Assembly (NCBI GenBank): GCA_028284495.1
Contig: JANQRP010000007.1
Span: 1-64,000 of the forward strand
DNA length: 64,000 bases
Source of the DNA: Longimicrobiales bacterium
Lineage (GTDB): Bacteria; Gemmatimonadota; Gemmatimonadetes; Longimicrobiales; Gaopeijiaceae
Direction: 5' to 3'
A program made the translations under genes and the position numbers. Positions 50,873 through 63,227 of the stretch are shown here, piece by piece. Position 1 is the stretch's first letter. Each line of letters starts with the position of its first letter. The notes beneath the pieces are model-generated. The model was not told where the DNA came from, did no database searches, and was given only the letters and a program-made list of their open reading frames with translations.

Positions 50873-50903
50873 GTAAGAATACTGTTCTTACGAAATAAGT
50901 AAA
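50873..50903 (-). promoter_or_regulatory. Promoter with embedded operator of PadR-ADOP module 7
   Basis: The perfect palindrome GTAAGAA-N5-TTCTTAC (50873-50891) covers the TATTCT -10 (reverse strand, 50881-50876) of a promoter whose -35 is TTTACT at 50903-50898. This placement is what an autorepressor needs. Confidence 0.62.
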
Positions 50904-50921
50904 CCCCACGCCGGCAACCCC

Positions 50922-50950
50922 TCGACAGCGGATGTCATCGACCCTATATA
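50922..50950 (+). promoter_or_regulatory. Promoter of PadR-ADOP module 8
   Basis: TCGACA (50922-50927) and TATATA (50945-50950) with a 17-base spacer, 70 bases before the module 8 regulator start. No clear palindrome was found for this module, the only one of the nine without one. Confidence 0.5.
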
Positions 50951-51019
50951 GAAGTCTTGGTAACACCCGTACGAGCCGTCCCTCCTCCGCTCCCGCACCC
51001 TTTCTCCGGACCGATCCCG

Positions 51020-51355
51020 ATGCCCCGAACTCCGCGGATGACCTACCTCACCGGCGTCGTGCTCGCCGCCATCCGCGCCGGGCACCGCTACGGATTCGAC
51101 ATCATGGACGCCACCGGCATACCGGACGGATCGGTGTACCCGGCGCTCCGCCGACTCGAGCGGGCCGGCTACCTGGAGGCGCGCTGGGAGGACAAGGCGG
51201 AGGCCACCGCCCGTCAGCGGCCACCGCGCCGCTACTACCGCCTCACGCCCGAGGGGTCGGAGGCGCTCGACGTTGCCCGTGCGCGATTCCCCGGGGTGGA
51301 CCGGCTGTTCACCGACGGCGAACGACGCGGCGAACCCGGCCTCGAACCGTCGTGA
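51020..51355 (+). CDS. PadR-family regulator, module 8
   Basis: A 111-residue PadR protein: [27 protein letters not shown], recognition region [23 protein letters not shown] and wing [16 protein letters not shown]. Like module 1 it belongs to neither of the two main subtypes and precedes a type C permease. The ATG at 51020 follows a promoter 70 bases upstream. It ends in a GTGA overlap with the permease (51352-51355). Confidence 0.9.
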   Translation: MPRTPRMTYLTGVVLAAIRAGHRYGFDIMDATGIPDGSVYPALRRLERAGYLEARWEDKAEATARQRPPRRYYRLTPEGSEALDVARARFPGVDRLFTDGERRGEPGLEPS

Positions 51356-53976
51356 TCGCCCGACTCCTGTGCGGCTCCGCGCTGGTCTGCGTGCGAGCCG
51401 CCGCCCGCCTCGTTCCTCCGCTCCAGCGCGACGACTTCGTGCGGGAGTGGGAAGCAGAGATCCATCACGCCTTCGACGGCGCCGACGGGCATCGTCCCGG
51501 CCGGCTTCTGATTACCTGGCGCGCGCTCCTCGCCTTCGTCGACGCGCTCGCCCTCGCGCTGCACGCCATGACCCTCGACGCCATCGCCCGCGACCTCCGC
51601 TTCTCGATCCGCGCGCTGCTCAAGCGCCCCGGCTTCGCGCTGCTCGCCCTGCTGACGCTGGGGCTGGGCATCGGCGCCAACACCGCGATCTTCTCGGTCG
51701 TGGACGCGGTGCTTCTGCGGCCGCTCCCCTACCCCGAGCCGGAGGAGATCGTCGCCCTATGGGAGCAGGACGGGGTGCGCGACCTCGCCAACGCTCCGGT
51801 GTCGGCGCAGGACTTCGAGGCCTGGCGCGACGAGATGGAGACGCTCGAGTACATCGCGGCCGGCCGCGGCGGGGCGTATGCCATGACGGGGGACGGCGAG
51901 CCCGAGCAGATCCCGGGGATCCAGGTGACGGCGTCGTTCTTCGACGTGTTCGGGCGCCAGCCGGCCATGGGACGCGCCTTCACCGAGTCCGAGGAGATCG
52001 ATGGTGCCCACCGCGTCGTCGTGCTCTCGCACGGACTCTGGGTTCGGCGGTGGGCGGCCGACCCCGCGGTGCTGGGGACGACGGTGGATCTCAACGGAGA
52101 GGTCTTCGAGGTGATCGGCGTCATGCCGGAGGGGTTCGCGTTCCCGAGCGCCGCGCAGCTCTGGGCGCCGCTCGTCATCTCGGACCAGGAGTACAACGAC
52201 ACCGGTCGCCACTTCCTGCTCGCGTTCGGGCGGGCGCGGGACGGCGTGTCGGTGGCGCAGGTGGACCGCGAGATCAGCCGGATCGCCGAGCGCCGGGCCC
52301 AGGACCTGCCTCAGTCGAACGCGGGCTGGGAAGCCACCGCGATCTCGATGCATCACCAGATGACGCAGAACGTACGGGGGATGCTCTGGGTGCTGCTCGG
52401 TGCCGTCGGGTTCGTGCTGCTCATCGCCTGCGGAAACGTCGCGAACCTGCTGCTCGTCCGGGCGTCGGGGCGCCAGCGCGAGATGGCCGTGCGGGCCGCG
52501 CTCGGCGCCGGGAAGCCGCGGCTGGTGCGGCAGGTGTTCACGGAGAGCGTGGTGCTCGCCGCGGGTGGCACGGTACTCGGGCTGGCGGTCGCGTGGGTCG
52601 GGCTCGAGCTCATGCTGAGCCTCAGTCCGATCACCGTGCCCGGCGGGGGCAGCGTGACCATCGACTTCCGCGTGTTCGGATTCGCGGCGGCCGTGGCGCT
52701 CGCGTCGGGGCTGCTCTTCGGATCGGTGCCGGCGATGTCGGTGTGGCGATCCGATCTCGTGCGCGGGCTGCGGGCCGGCGCGCGGGGCGCCGCCGGGGGG
52801 CCGGGCGGTCGTACCCGGAACGTTCTCGTCGTGGCGGAGATGGCGATGGCCCTGGTGCTCGTCACCGGCGCCGGCCTCATGCTGCAGAGCGTGACGCGGA
52901 TGCTCGACGTGGACGTCGGGATGGACGTCGAACGGATCGCCGTCGCGGGATTCACACTCCCCCAGGCCCGCTACCCGCAGCCCCGGGACCGGCTGCTGTT
53001 CTATCAGACGCTTCTCGAGCGCGCACAGCAGCTTCCGGGGGTGGAGCACGCGACGCTGAACCCATGGCTGCCGCCGGGCGGGGGGCCGCTCTTCCACGTG
53101 CGCATCGAGGGCGTCCATCCCGAGTGGACCGCGGATCTGCCGGTGGCCCGCATGCGTCCCGTGCCTCCCGGCTACTTCGAGGCGATGGGGATCCCGTTGC
53201 TCCGTGGCCGTGACTTCACCGTGGACGACGCCATCGACAGCGAGCTCGTCGCAATCGTGGACGAGGCGTTCGTGGACGTGCACTTCCCGAACGAGGACCC
53301 GATCGGCAAGCAGTTCCGGACGCTGCAGGACGCGCCGCGCACGATCGTGGGCGTGGTCGGGAACGTGACGAACGCCGGCCTGACCAACGACGCGGGGCCG
53401 ACCGACTACCTCCCCTTCACGCAGGCGGCGTTCGGATTCGGGCAGCAGCTCATCCTGAAGACGAGCGGCGATCCCCAGGACGCCATTCCGATGCTCCGGG
53501 ACGTCATCTGGGAGGCGGATCAGGACCTTCCCCTGAACGGCGTCGGGACCCTCGAGTCGCGGCTGCGAACCTCCGTGCAGGGTCCGCGGTTCAACGCGAC
53601 CCTTCTCGGCCTCTTCGCGATCCTGGCCCTCGTGCTCGCCGCGATCGGCATCTACGGGGTCATGGCCTTCACCGTCCGCGAGCGCACCCGGGAGCTGGGG
53701 CTTCGGATGGCGCTCGGCGCGACGGGCGGCGCGGTGCAGAGCCTGGTGCTGAGAAAGGCGGGGCTGCTGGTCGCCGCCGGTGTGGGGCTCGGCCTGCTCG
53801 CCTCCTTCGGCCTCACCCGCATGATCTCGAGCCAGCTGTTCGGTATTCAGGCGACCGACCCGCGCACCCTGGTCGGCGTGGTCGTGCTTCTCTGCGGGGT
53901 GGGTCTGGTGGCGAGCTGGGTACCGGCGCTTCGCGCGAGCCGCCTCGACCCGCAGGTGGCGCTCAGAGAGGAGTAG
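51352..53976 (+). CDS. ADOP permease 8, type C prefix
   Basis: An 874-residue ADOP permease. The prefix, as in permease 1, is neither A nor [36 protein letters not shown] and an unusually hydrophobic [15 protein letters not shown] stretch before the core. The core is the most canonical of the set: [18 protein letters not shown] near residue 102, [20 protein letters not shown] in the first FtsX domain and [18 protein letters not shown] at the end. The ATG near 51568 at the junction has no ribosome-binding site. It meets permease 9 tail to tail across 27 bases. Confidence 0.92.
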   Translation: MIARLLCGSALVCVRAAARLVPPLQRDDFVREWEAEIHHAFDGADGHRPGRLLITWRALLAFVDALALALHAMTLDAIARDLRFSIRALLKRPGFALLALLTLGLGIGANTAIFSVVDAVLLRPLPYPEPEEIVALWEQDGVRDLANAPVSAQDFEAWRDEMETLEYIAAGRGGAYAMTGDGEPEQIPGIQVTASFFDVFGRQPAMGRAFTESEEIDGAHRVVVLSHGLWVRRWAADPAVLGTTVDLNGEVFEVIGVMPEGFAFPSAAQLWAPLVISDQEYNDTGRHFLLAFGRARDGVSVAQVDREISRIAERRAQDLPQSNAGWEATAISMHHQMTQNVRGMLWVLLGAVGFVLLIACGNVANLLLVRASGRQREMAVRAALGAGKPRLVRQVFTESVVLAAGGTVLGLAVAWVGLELMLSLSPITVPGGGSVTIDFRVFGFAAAVALASGLLFGSVPAMSVWRSDLVRGLRAGARGAAGGPGGRTRNVLVVAEMAMALVLVTGAGLMLQSVTRMLDVDVGMDVERIAVAGFTLPQARYPQPRDRLLFYQTLLERAQQLPGVEHATLNPWLPPGGGPLFHVRIEGVHPEWTADLPVARMRPVPPGYFEAMGIPLLRGRDFTVDDAIDSELVAIVDEAFVDVHFPNEDPIGKQFRTLQDAPRTIVGVVGNVTNAGLTNDAGPTDYLPFTQAAFGFGQQLILKTSGDPQDAIPMLRDVIWEADQDLPLNGVGTLESRLRTSVQGPRFNATLLGLFAILALVLAAIGIYGVMAFTVRERTRELGLRMALGATGGAVQSLVLRKAGLLVAAGVGLGLLASFGLTRMISSQLFGIQATDPRTLVGVVVLLCGVGLVASWVPALRASRLDPQVALREE

Positions 53977-54003
53977 GCGGACGCGCGGGCCGGGTAGCCT
54001 CCG

Positions 54004-56676
<2,673 letters not shown>

Positions 56677-56681
56677 CGGCG

Positions 56682-57014
56682 TCAGACCTCCGGCGCCGTC
56701 TCGCGGCCCAGCACGCGCGCCATCGCCTGCACGTACCGGCCCCACGACGCGGTCTGGCGCTCCAGCTCCGCCCGTCCTTCCTCGGTGAGCCGGTAGAACT
56801 TCGCCTCGCGCCCGGTGTCCGTGGTTCCCCACTCGGCCTCCAGGAGGCCCCGTGCCTCGAGCCGTCGAAGCGCGGGATACAGTGCACCCTCCTCGACGGT
56901 CAGCTCGTCGTCGGTCTGGGAGCGGATCGCACGAGCGACGCCGTAGCCGTGGAGCGGCCCCCAGCTGAGCGTCTTGAGGAGAAGGACGTCGAGCGTCCCC
57001 TTCAGCAGGTCCAT
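56682..57014 (-). CDS. PadR-family regulator, module 9
   Basis: A 110-residue PadR protein: LLKGTLDVLLLKTLSWGPLHGYGVARAI, recognition region [23 protein letters not shown] and wing REAKFYRLTEEGRAEL. It is the closest relative of the module 3 regulator within the array. The ATG at 57014 leaves 40 bases to an upstream palindrome. It closes the array on the right-hand side. Confidence 0.92.
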   Translation of the reverse strand: MDLLKGTLDVLLLKTLSWGPLHGYGVARAIRSQTDDELTVEEGALYPALRRLEARGLLEAEWGTTDTGREAKFYRLTEEGRAELERQTASWGRYVQAMARVLGRETAPEV

Positions 57015-57053
57015 GGGGTCGGGGGGCGGAGGTGGTCCGGACTCGAAACCATC

Positions 57054-57075
57054 AGAGTTTCATGCATGAGACTCT
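57054..57075 (-). promoter_or_regulatory. 22-bp palindrome, operator of PadR-ADOP module 9
   Basis: AGAGTTTCATG (57054-57064) abuts CATGAGACTCT (57065-57075); the arms pair at 10 of 11 positions with no spacer. It lies 40 bases before the PadR start in a 123-base spacer next to the CoA-transferase gene tail. Confidence 0.62.
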
Positions 57076-57137
57076 TATGGGTACGAGCCGCGCCGCGCAA
57101 TTGATTCATGGGCTCGTCCGCCCGCGTCAGCCCCGGG

Positions 57138-58367
57138 TCAGCCCAGGGTCGCGGACGTCTGCCCCCCGAGGATCGTGGCCCGTGTCGCCGGGGATACGTC
57201 GAGACCATCCAGGATCCGAGGCGGGTCCCGCACCGGGTCCGGCAACCGCCCCGATCCGCCCGCCCGCTCGCCGCCCAACCGAATCGGAAGGGCCCCGTAC
57301 GGCCGCCCCTCTTCGTCCTCCGCCATCATCCCGCTCGCTCGCAGCTGGTCGTCCGCGAGGAGCTCCCCGACATCCTTCACCGGGGCCGCCGGGACCCCGG
57401 CCTCGCGCAGTGTCGCCAGCAACTCGGCGACCGAGTACGCAGCGGTGGCCTCCCGGACCCGTGCATTCAGCGGATCGCGGTGCTCGACCCGATCGGGATT
57501 GGTGGCGAACCTCGGGTCGTGCGACAGGTCGGCCAGGTCGAGTGCGTCGCAGAATGCCTGGAACAGCCCGTCCGTCCCGACGCAGATCATCACTGGCCCG
57601 TCCGACGCGGGAAACGTCCCGTACGGCGCGATCATCGGAAGTTCGGTGCCCATCCGGCCCGCGACGACGCCCTCGCCGAGCGCCCCGAGGAGGTGGTACC
57701 CGCTCCACATGAGCGCCGTGTCGAACAGTGCGCCGCTCACCCGACTCCCCCGCCCCGTTCGGTCCCGGTCCCGCAGGGCGGCGAGCACGCCGAGTGCGGT
57801 CCAGATGCCGGTGCCGAGATCCACGACCGACGTCCCGACCCGCACCGGGCCACCCCCCTTCTCGCCCGTGTACGAGAGCAGGCCGCCGTGCGCCTGCATG
57901 AGCGGCTCGTAGCCGGGCAGGTCCTTGAGCGGACCCGACTCCCCGTACGCGAGCACGGAGGCGTAGACGAGCCGGTCGTTGAGGGCGCGCGCCACCTTCC
58001 ACCCCATGCCCATTCGCTCCAGCGCGCCCGGCCTGAGCGACTCGACGAGAACGTCGGCGCGACGAACGAGCGCCGCGAGGACCTCCATCCCCACCGGGGT
58101 CGTGAGGTCGAGCCGGAGGCCCCGCTTCCCGGTGTTGGCGTAGGCGTACATCGTCCCGACGCGCGAGCCGTCCGCCGTTTCGTGGAAGGGCGGCCCCCAG
58201 CGGCGTGCGGCGTCGCCCGCCGGAGGCTCGACCTTCACGACGTCGGCCCCGAGGTCTGCGAGGATCTTTCCGCAGAGCGGACCGGCCAGGTTCTGACAGA
58301 CCTCGACGACGCGAAGCCCCGCGAGGGTCCGCGTGCCCGTTCGTGGGCCCGCCTCATCGTCCTTCAC
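57138..58367 (-). CDS. CoA-transferase family III (CaiB/BaiF) protein
   Basis: A 409-residue predicted class III CoA-transferase that would move CoA from an acyl-CoA donor to a carboxylic acid through an aspartyl intermediate. Features: GLRVVEVCQNLAGPLCGKIL and LADLGADVVKVEPPAGD at the N-terminus, NTGKRGLRLDLTTPVG, ESLRPGALERMGMGW, and the catalytic aspartate in TSVVDLGTGIWTALGVLAAL. The C-terminal lid includes the region MIAPYGTFPASDGPV. The GTG start overlaps the TetR stop by four bases (58364-58367), so regulator and enzyme are one operon. The acid substrate is unknown. Confidence 0.9.
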   Translation of the reverse strand: MKDDEAGPRTGTRTLAGLRVVEVCQNLAGPLCGKILADLGADVVKVEPPAGDAARRWGPPFHETADGSRVGTMYAYANTGKRGLRLDLTTPVGMEVLAALVRRADVLVESLRPGALERMGMGWKVARALNDRLVYASVLAYGESGPLKDLPGYEPLMQAHGGLLSYTGEKGGGPVRVGTSVVDLGTGIWTALGVLAALRDRDRTGRGSRVSGALFDTALMWSGYHLLGALGEGVVAGRMGTELPMIAPYGTFPASDGPVMICVGTDGLFQAFCDALDLADLSHDPRFATNPDRVEHRDPLNARVREATAAYSVAELLATLREAGVPAAPVKDVGELLADDQLRASGMMAEDEEGRPYGALPIRLGGERAGGSGRLPDPVRDPPRILDGLDVSPATRATILGGQTSATLG

Positions 58368-58969
58368 CGAGCCCCCACCGCCGCCTGGAACGCCGCATCG
58401 ACGTCGTCGATCGGGGTCCGGGTGTGCTCGTCCAGCCACCATGTGACGACCTCGAGGAATGCGCCGGCCACGGCGTGGGCGGAAACGTCGCTCGCGTCAC
58501 GTCCCATGCGCTCGAGTTCGGTGCGGACGCGGGACACGAGCATCCCCAGGACGCGCCGCCGGATGCGCGAGCTGCGACTCCGAACCATCGTGGCCTGGAA
58601 GAACCGTCGCTGCCCCGCGATGTGGTGCAGGAGCGGCATCGAGAACCGGAACCCCGACTCGCCGTCCGCGGTGCCGTCCCCTCCGGCGCCGTCCGCCCCG
58701 GTGCCGTCCGCTCCGCGTCGCGCATCCCCCGAGTCCCGGGGCGCGCCCTCCGATTCCGGTTCGCCGACGGAGGCGACCCACGTGTCGAATCCGTCGAGCA
58801 GCAGGTCCTCCTTCGACCCGTAGTGCGAGTAGAACGTCGACCGCCCGACGTCCGCCCGCTCCGCCAGCGCGCCGATCGTGACGCGGTCCCACCCCACCTC
58901 CTGAATCAGCTCGAGCATCGCACCCTTCAGGAGTCGCCTGGTTCGTCGCACCCGTCGGTCCACTGCCAT
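58364..58969 (-). CDS. TetR-family repressor
   Basis: A 201-residue TetR/AcrR protein. The N-terminal helix-turn-helix reads RTRRLLKGAMLELIQEVGWDR, VTIGALAERADVGRSTFYSHYGS and KEDLLLDGF. The ligand domain contains a low-complexity insert between about residues 80 and 105 made of Gly, Asp, Ala and Thr (RGADGTGADGAGGDGTADGE), coded by short repeats near 58680-58720. The C-terminal half (SMPLLHHIAGQRRFFQATM) is family-typical. It probably controls itself, the CoA-transferase and the divergent small membrane protein through the inverted repeat at 59150-59183. Confidence 0.9.
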   Translation of the reverse strand: MAVDRRVRRTRRLLKGAMLELIQEVGWDRVTIGALAERADVGRSTFYSHYGSKEDLLLDGFDTWVASVGEPESEGAPRDSGDARRGADGTGADGAGGDGTADGESGFRFSMPLLHHIAGQRRFFQATMVRSRSSRIRRRVLGMLVSRVRTELERMGRDASDVSAHAVAGAFLEVVTWWLDEHTRTPIDDVDAAFQAAVGAR

Positions 58970-59149
58970 CGCCTCCGCTGCTTTGCGTCTCGCCCCCCGG
59001 GCTGCCCCTCGCGGGACGGCTCGGCGGGCTTCGGGACGTGGTTCGGGCCGCGCTTCCGGACGCGTTCTCGGACGATTCCCGTCCGGCTGTCCGGAAAGCG
59101 ACAGATCGCGTCCATCGGTGATTGACCGGACCGTCGCCCATCCACGTTG

Positions 59150-59183
59150 TTGAACAGTAGTCCAGAATATGACCCCTGTTCAA
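59150..59183. promoter_or_regulatory. Inverted repeat in the TetR / membrane protein divergent spacer
   Basis: TTGAACAG (59150-59157) and CTGTTCAA (59176-59183) are perfect 8-bp arms with an 18-base spacer, ending 14 bases before the membrane protein start and overlapping nothing else. It is a likely TetR operator. The rest of the 228-base spacer (58970-59149) shows no other signal. Confidence 0.58.
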
Positions 59184-59197
59184 GGAAGGCGCCGCCG

Positions 59198-59662
59198 ATG
59201 TTCCTCTACCTCCTCGTCGCCGTACTCACGGGATGTGGCCTCCACGCGGCCGTCGGCCGCGATCGATCCCGCGCGCGGCTCGGCGAGCTTCTCCTGCGGT
59301 GGGTACTCGCCGGCTACTGCGGGGCGCCGATGGTCGTCGTCGCGGTGTGGCTGCTCGTCGACCCCGGGCCGGTGCTCGCCCGGTTCGGGTTCCAGGCCGA
59401 GGGCCCGCTCGTCGCCTTCTTCGGGTGGGCGTACCTCGGCATGGCCCTCGCCGCGCTGGCCGGCGTGCTCGGGCGGAGGGGCGCGCTCGTCCCGGCCGCG
59501 ATCGTGTGGTCCGTGTTCTTCCTCGGTGCGACCGGCATTCATCTCCACGCCGGACACGGGGGTGGCCACGGCGCGCTGGTGCACGTGCTCGGATCCCACC
59601 TGCTGATCTCCGCGCTGCTCTGGGCGGGCCTCGCCATGGGAGGCGCGCGACCCGCTACCTGA
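59198..59662 (+). CDS. Small four-helix membrane protein, unknown function
   Basis: A 154-residue predicted inner-membrane protein with four hydrophobic segments: FLYLLVAVLTGCGLHAAVG, LAGYCGAPMVVVAVWLLV, LGMALAALAGVL plus VPAAIVWSVFFLGATGIHL, and ISALLWAGLAMG. A histidine-rich patch (GIHLHAGHGGGHGALVHVLGSH) lies between the last two and could bind a metal. AAGGAAGG precedes the ATG at 59198. It resembles small uncharacterised integral proteins but I cannot place it in a named family with confidence. Divergent from TetR and probably under its control. Confidence 0.72.
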   Translation: MFLYLLVAVLTGCGLHAAVGRDRSRARLGELLLRWVLAGYCGAPMVVVAVWLLVDPGPVLARFGFQAEGPLVAFFGWAYLGMALAALAGVLGRRGALVPAAIVWSVFFLGATGIHLHAGHGGGHGALVHVLGSHLLISALLWAGLAMGGARPAT

Positions 59663-59758
59663 CCCCTCGCTCGGGCGGGTCGTCGAGCTCCGGTCGTGCG
59701 TCACCCTCCGCCGGGTCGTCGGCCTCGTCGGAGCCGTCGGACGCCTGATCGCGGCGAC

Positions 59759-61693
59759 TCATGCGTCCTGCTTCTCGCCCAACGCGGCCGTCGGCAGATC
59801 GCCGTCCATGATGGGTGTGCCCCCTTCGAGCACCACGAACGCCTCCATGGCGTAGTACGCCGGCAGGCCGGCCACGCGGAGGCGATCCGCCGTGCCCCGG
59901 TTCCGATCCTCGACACGCTGCCAGAACTCTCTCGGGTCGGGCCCCGGGAAGGGCGCGACGTCCTTCTGAGACTGGTGCTTGAAGATCGCCAGGATCTTCC
60001 GGCGTAGCTCCTCAGCGGACAGCGGCACCAGCACGGAGGCCTCGGTGGGGGACCACTCCTGCCACGCGCCCCGGTAGAGCCAGAGGCGCGGCGCCTCGCC
60101 CTCGTACGCCGCGAGCGCCCGGTCGACCACCTCGAGGCACTGGCGGTGCGTGCCGTGCGGGTCGGAAAGGTCTCCGGCGGCGAACACGATTTCCGGGCCG
60201 ACCTCGTTCAGCAGATCGATGACGATCTCGACGTCGGCCTCGGATACCAGGTCCTTCCGAACGGCACCCGTGCGGTAGAACGGAAGGTCGAGAAACCGCG
60301 CGTGCCGGTCGGTCAGCCCGACGGCCTCGATCGCGCTCAGCGCCTCCGTCTCGCGGATCGCCCGCTTGATCGCCAGCACCCGCTCCGAATCGAGATCTCC
60401 GGGCGCCTTCTCGTCCATCTCCCGTTCCACCTCCGCGAGCAGCGCGTCGCCATCGTCCCCCGTGGCGCGCGCCAGGATCGGCGCCGCCCGCCGCAGGAAG
60501 TCGAGGTAGCGCCGAACCTCGTGGTCGAACACCGCGATGTTGCCGGAGACCTGGTAGGCGACGGTCACGTCGTTGCCGTTCTCGACGAGCTTCCGGAGGA
60601 TCCCACCCATCGAGATCACATCGTCGTCCGGGTGCGGCGAGAAGACCAGGATCCGCCGTCCCTCGGGCAGACGACTTCGACCCCGGATCCGGGAGATCAG
60701 CCGGTTGAACACCTCGCCGTTGAGCGCCTCCGCGCTGCGCCCGCGGGTGACCAGCTGGGAGAGGTGGTGGTCCCGATAGTCCTTCGTGGAGAGGTGCAGG
60801 ATCGGCTTGCCGGTGCGATCGCTGAGCCAGAGCACGGCGTCCGCTTCTCGGCGGGGCGTCCATTCGACGTCGCCGAGGAGCCACGGCGTGGCGATGCGCG
60901 TCAGATCCGCCGCGGCGGCGGGATCCAGGTAGACGCGTGCGGCCGCGTGCTTCTGGAGGTGCGTCGCGGCCACGTCCGAGCTGATGTCGCCCTCGACGGA
61001 GCGCCGAACGATCGACGCCTTGTGCTCGCCCGTCGCGATCAGCACGACCTCGCGGGCCTCCATGATGCTCGCGACCCCCATCGTCACCGCCTGCAACGGC
61101 ACGTTCTCCTCGCCGAAGAAGTCCGACGCGGCGTCGGCCCGCGTGACCGTGTCGAGGTAGACGACGCGCGTTCTCGACCCGCGACCCGACCCCGGCTCGT
61201 TGAAGCCCACGTGGCCGCTCCGGCCGATCCCGAGGATCTGCAGGTCGATCCCGCCCGCTTCGGCGATGGCGGCCTCGTACGCCGCGCAGTGCGCGTCCAT
61301 CTCGTCGGAGGGCAGGTCGCCCCGCGGGATGTGGACCTGCTCCGCCGGCACGTCCACGTGGTCGAACAGGTTCTCCCGCATGTAGCGGTGGTAGCTGTGG
61401 ACGCTGTCGGGACCGATCCCGAGGTACTCGTCGAGATTGAAGGTCACGGCGTTCGCGAGGCTGAGGCCCTCCTCGCGGTGCAGGCGGATCAGTTCACGAT
61501 AGATGCCGAGCGGCGTGGATCCGGTCGCGAGCCCGAGGACCGCGTGGCGGCCCTCCGCGGCACGCTCGCGGAGCAGCGCGGCGATGCGGCCCGCCACTTC
61601 GCGAGCGATCGCGTCGTGGTCCGGGAAGATGGTGACGGGAATCCGCTCCAGCCGGCGGGAGGCGGGGGCGTCGGGCAGGGCGGAGGCGGTCAC
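59759..61693 (-). CDS. nagB: Glucosamine-6-phosphate deaminase fused to a PIG-L/LmbE deacetylase domain
   Basis: A 644-residue two-domain protein. Residues 15-290 are NagB, turning glucosamine-6-phosphate into fructose-6-phosphate and ammonia: LATGSTPLG (55-63), FNLDEYLG with catalytic Asp88, and GIGRSGHVGFNEPGS with His161 and Glu166. RSG replaces the VDG of E. coli NagB, as in the long Bacteroides-type enzymes. Residues about 340-640 are a PIG-L-type zinc deacetylase domain with FSPHPDDDVISMGG near 350 and GDLSDPHGTHRQC later, which carry the metal ligands. It could act on N-acetyl sugars. It follows the secreted amidohydrolase by 93 bases. Confidence 0.9.
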   Translation of the reverse strand: MTASALPDAPASRRLERIPVTIFPDHDAIAREVAGRIAALLRERAAEGRHAVLGLATGSTPLGIYRELIRLHREEGLSLANAVTFNLDEYLGIGPDSVHSYHRYMRENLFDHVDVPAEQVHIPRGDLPSDEMDAHCAAYEAAIAEAGGIDLQILGIGRSGHVGFNEPGSGRGSRTRVVYLDTVTRADAASDFFGEENVPLQAVTMGVASIMEAREVVLIATGEHKASIVRRSVEGDISSDVAATHLQKHAAARVYLDPAAAADLTRIATPWLLGDVEWTPRREADAVLWLSDRTGKPILHLSTKDYRDHHLSQLVTRGRSAEALNGEVFNRLISRIRGRSRLPEGRRILVFSPHPDDDVISMGGILRKLVENGNDVTVAYQVSGNIAVFDHEVRRYLDFLRRAAPILARATGDDGDALLAEVEREMDEKAPGDLDSERVLAIKRAIRETEALSAIEAVGLTDRHARFLDLPFYRTGAVRKDLVSEADVEIVIDLLNEVGPEIVFAAGDLSDPHGTHRQCLEVVDRALAAYEGEAPRLWLYRGAWQEWSPTEASVLVPLSAEELRRKILAIFKHQSQKDVAPFPGPDPREFWQRVEDRNRGTADRLRVAGLPAYYAMEAFVVLEGGTPIMDGDLPTAALGEKQDA

Positions 61694-61786
61694 GGGAGCG
61701 GACGGTGCGGGATGGCGGGATAGCTCTTCCGATCCACGTAAGTCGGTCGCCGAACGGTCCGCAAGCGGTCCCGACCACGGGTGCGG

Positions 61787-63214
61787 CTATCGGCCTCCCG
61801 CGAGGCGTCCCCGTACCATTCCCCGGAGCGATTCGGCGTCGAAGCCGAGACCCCCGAGCGCGACCAGCGTGGTGCCGTAGATCCGGGAAGGGTCGGCCGC
61901 GGGGTCTCCCCGAACCACCACGAGATCCGCCACCTTCCCCGCCTCCACGGATCCGGTCCACGCGTCGACTCCCATGAGCCGTGCGCCGTTCAGCGTGAGG
62001 ATCCGCACCGCCTCCTCCGACGCGAAGCCGGCCTCCACCAGCAGCTCGAAGTTGCGGAGGTTCCCGTATCCGGGGGCGAGCCCGGTGCCCCACGGGTCGG
62101 AGCCCGCTGCCAGTAGCCCGCCCGCCGCCACGAAATCGCGCTCCCACTCCATCATCTTCCGGAGCAGGCGCTCCGGCACGGTGAAGCCCGAGCTCGCGAG
62201 CCCCGCGTGCGCGGCCTCGATGGCCGTCCGCGGCGTCGGCGCGAACATCTCCAGCGCGCGCGGGTCGAGGCGCGCCCGTCCGGGCACGAACGTCTCGTAC
62301 ACGGCGAGCGTCGACACGACCGCCGCCCCGCTGTCGGCGATGCGCCGGATGCTGGCCTGCACCGCCGGACCCGCCACGTCCACGTCGGCCTGGGCCACCT
62401 GGTTCCCGCGTGGGCACAGGCCCGGTACGCGGCCCGGAACGTGTTCGCTGTCGGTGATGAAGCCGTGCTGCAGCGCGTCGATGCCCATCTCCGCGGCGTC
62501 GCCGAACGTCACCGAGCAGAGGTGACCGCTGACGCGGAGTCCCCGTGCGTGGGCCGCTTCGATGACGGCCGCGAGGATCTCCGCGGGACCGTTGTGAACC
62601 TTGAACCAGGTGGCGCCGCGGGCGGCCCAGTCCTCGACGACCGCGCGCGCGTCGGTCGGGGTCGTGGCGCGCGCGAAGGTCTGGAGCGCGGGCGTGCCGC
62701 TGATGTACGGACCGGTCACGTGGAGCCTCGGGCCCGGCAGCGCCCCCGAATCCACCGCGGACTTCATCGCCAGCTCCTGCTCGGGCAGCTGGCTTCCCGC
62801 CGTCATCGCGTGGGTCACGCCCATCGCCAGCATGAGCGCCGCCGACAGGTCCATCTGCACGACCGGTCCCGCGCCGCCCAGGTACGTGTGCTCGTGGAGC
62901 TGGACGAGACCGGGCAGGACGGTGTGTCCGGGAAGCTCGAGGACGCGTGCGCCGTCCGGGACCGCCGTGGTCGCGCGGGGCCCCACCGCCTCGATCCGGG
63001 CACCCCGGACCACGACGGTCTGGTCGTCCCGGGCCGGGGTCCCCGTCCCGTCGACGAGTCGCACCCCGACCAGCGCCCACACGGCGTCGTCCACCGCCAC
63101 ATGAGGGCGGAGCGCGTCGGTGATCGCTGGCCGCTCCTGAGCCCCGAGCGGCGCGGCCGAGAGGAACGCGAGAATCGCCGTCGCGACCGTCGCGGCCGTG
63201 GAGTTCAGGGACAT
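61787..63214 (-). CDS. Secreted metal-dependent amidohydrolase
   Basis: A 475-residue amidohydrolase-superfamily protein with a signal peptide (MSLNSTAATVATAILAFLSA, cut near GAQ). The small beta domain RLVDGTGTPARDDQTVVVRG precedes the barrel with LHEHTYLGG in place of the usual HxH metal pair, TWFKVHNGPAEI (metal lysine candidate), RVSGHLC, ALQHGF and LLAAGSDPWGTG (active-site aspartate). The C-terminus has LTLNGARLMGVD and GKVADLVVVRGDP, typical of the prolidase/imidazolonepropionase-like group. Substrate unknown. It starts 13 bases after the stop of the aldolase-like gene. Confidence 0.88.
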   Translation of the reverse strand: MSLNSTAATVATAILAFLSAAPLGAQERPAITDALRPHVAVDDAVWALVGVRLVDGTGTPARDDQTVVVRGARIEAVGPRATTAVPDGARVLELPGHTVLPGLVQLHEHTYLGGAGPVVQMDLSAALMLAMGVTHAMTAGSQLPEQELAMKSAVDSGALPGPRLHVTGPYISGTPALQTFARATTPTDARAVVEDWAARGATWFKVHNGPAEILAAVIEAAHARGLRVSGHLCSVTFGDAAEMGIDALQHGFITDSEHVPGRVPGLCPRGNQVAQADVDVAGPAVQASIRRIADSGAAVVSTLAVYETFVPGRARLDPRALEMFAPTPRTAIEAAHAGLASSGFTVPERLLRKMMEWERDFVAAGGLLAAGSDPWGTGLAPGYGNLRNFELLVEAGFASEEAVRILTLNGARLMGVDAWTGSVEAGKVADLVVVRGDPAADPSRIYGTTLVALGGLGFDAESLRGMVRGRLAGGR

Positions 63215-63227
63215 GGGTCGCTGTGAT

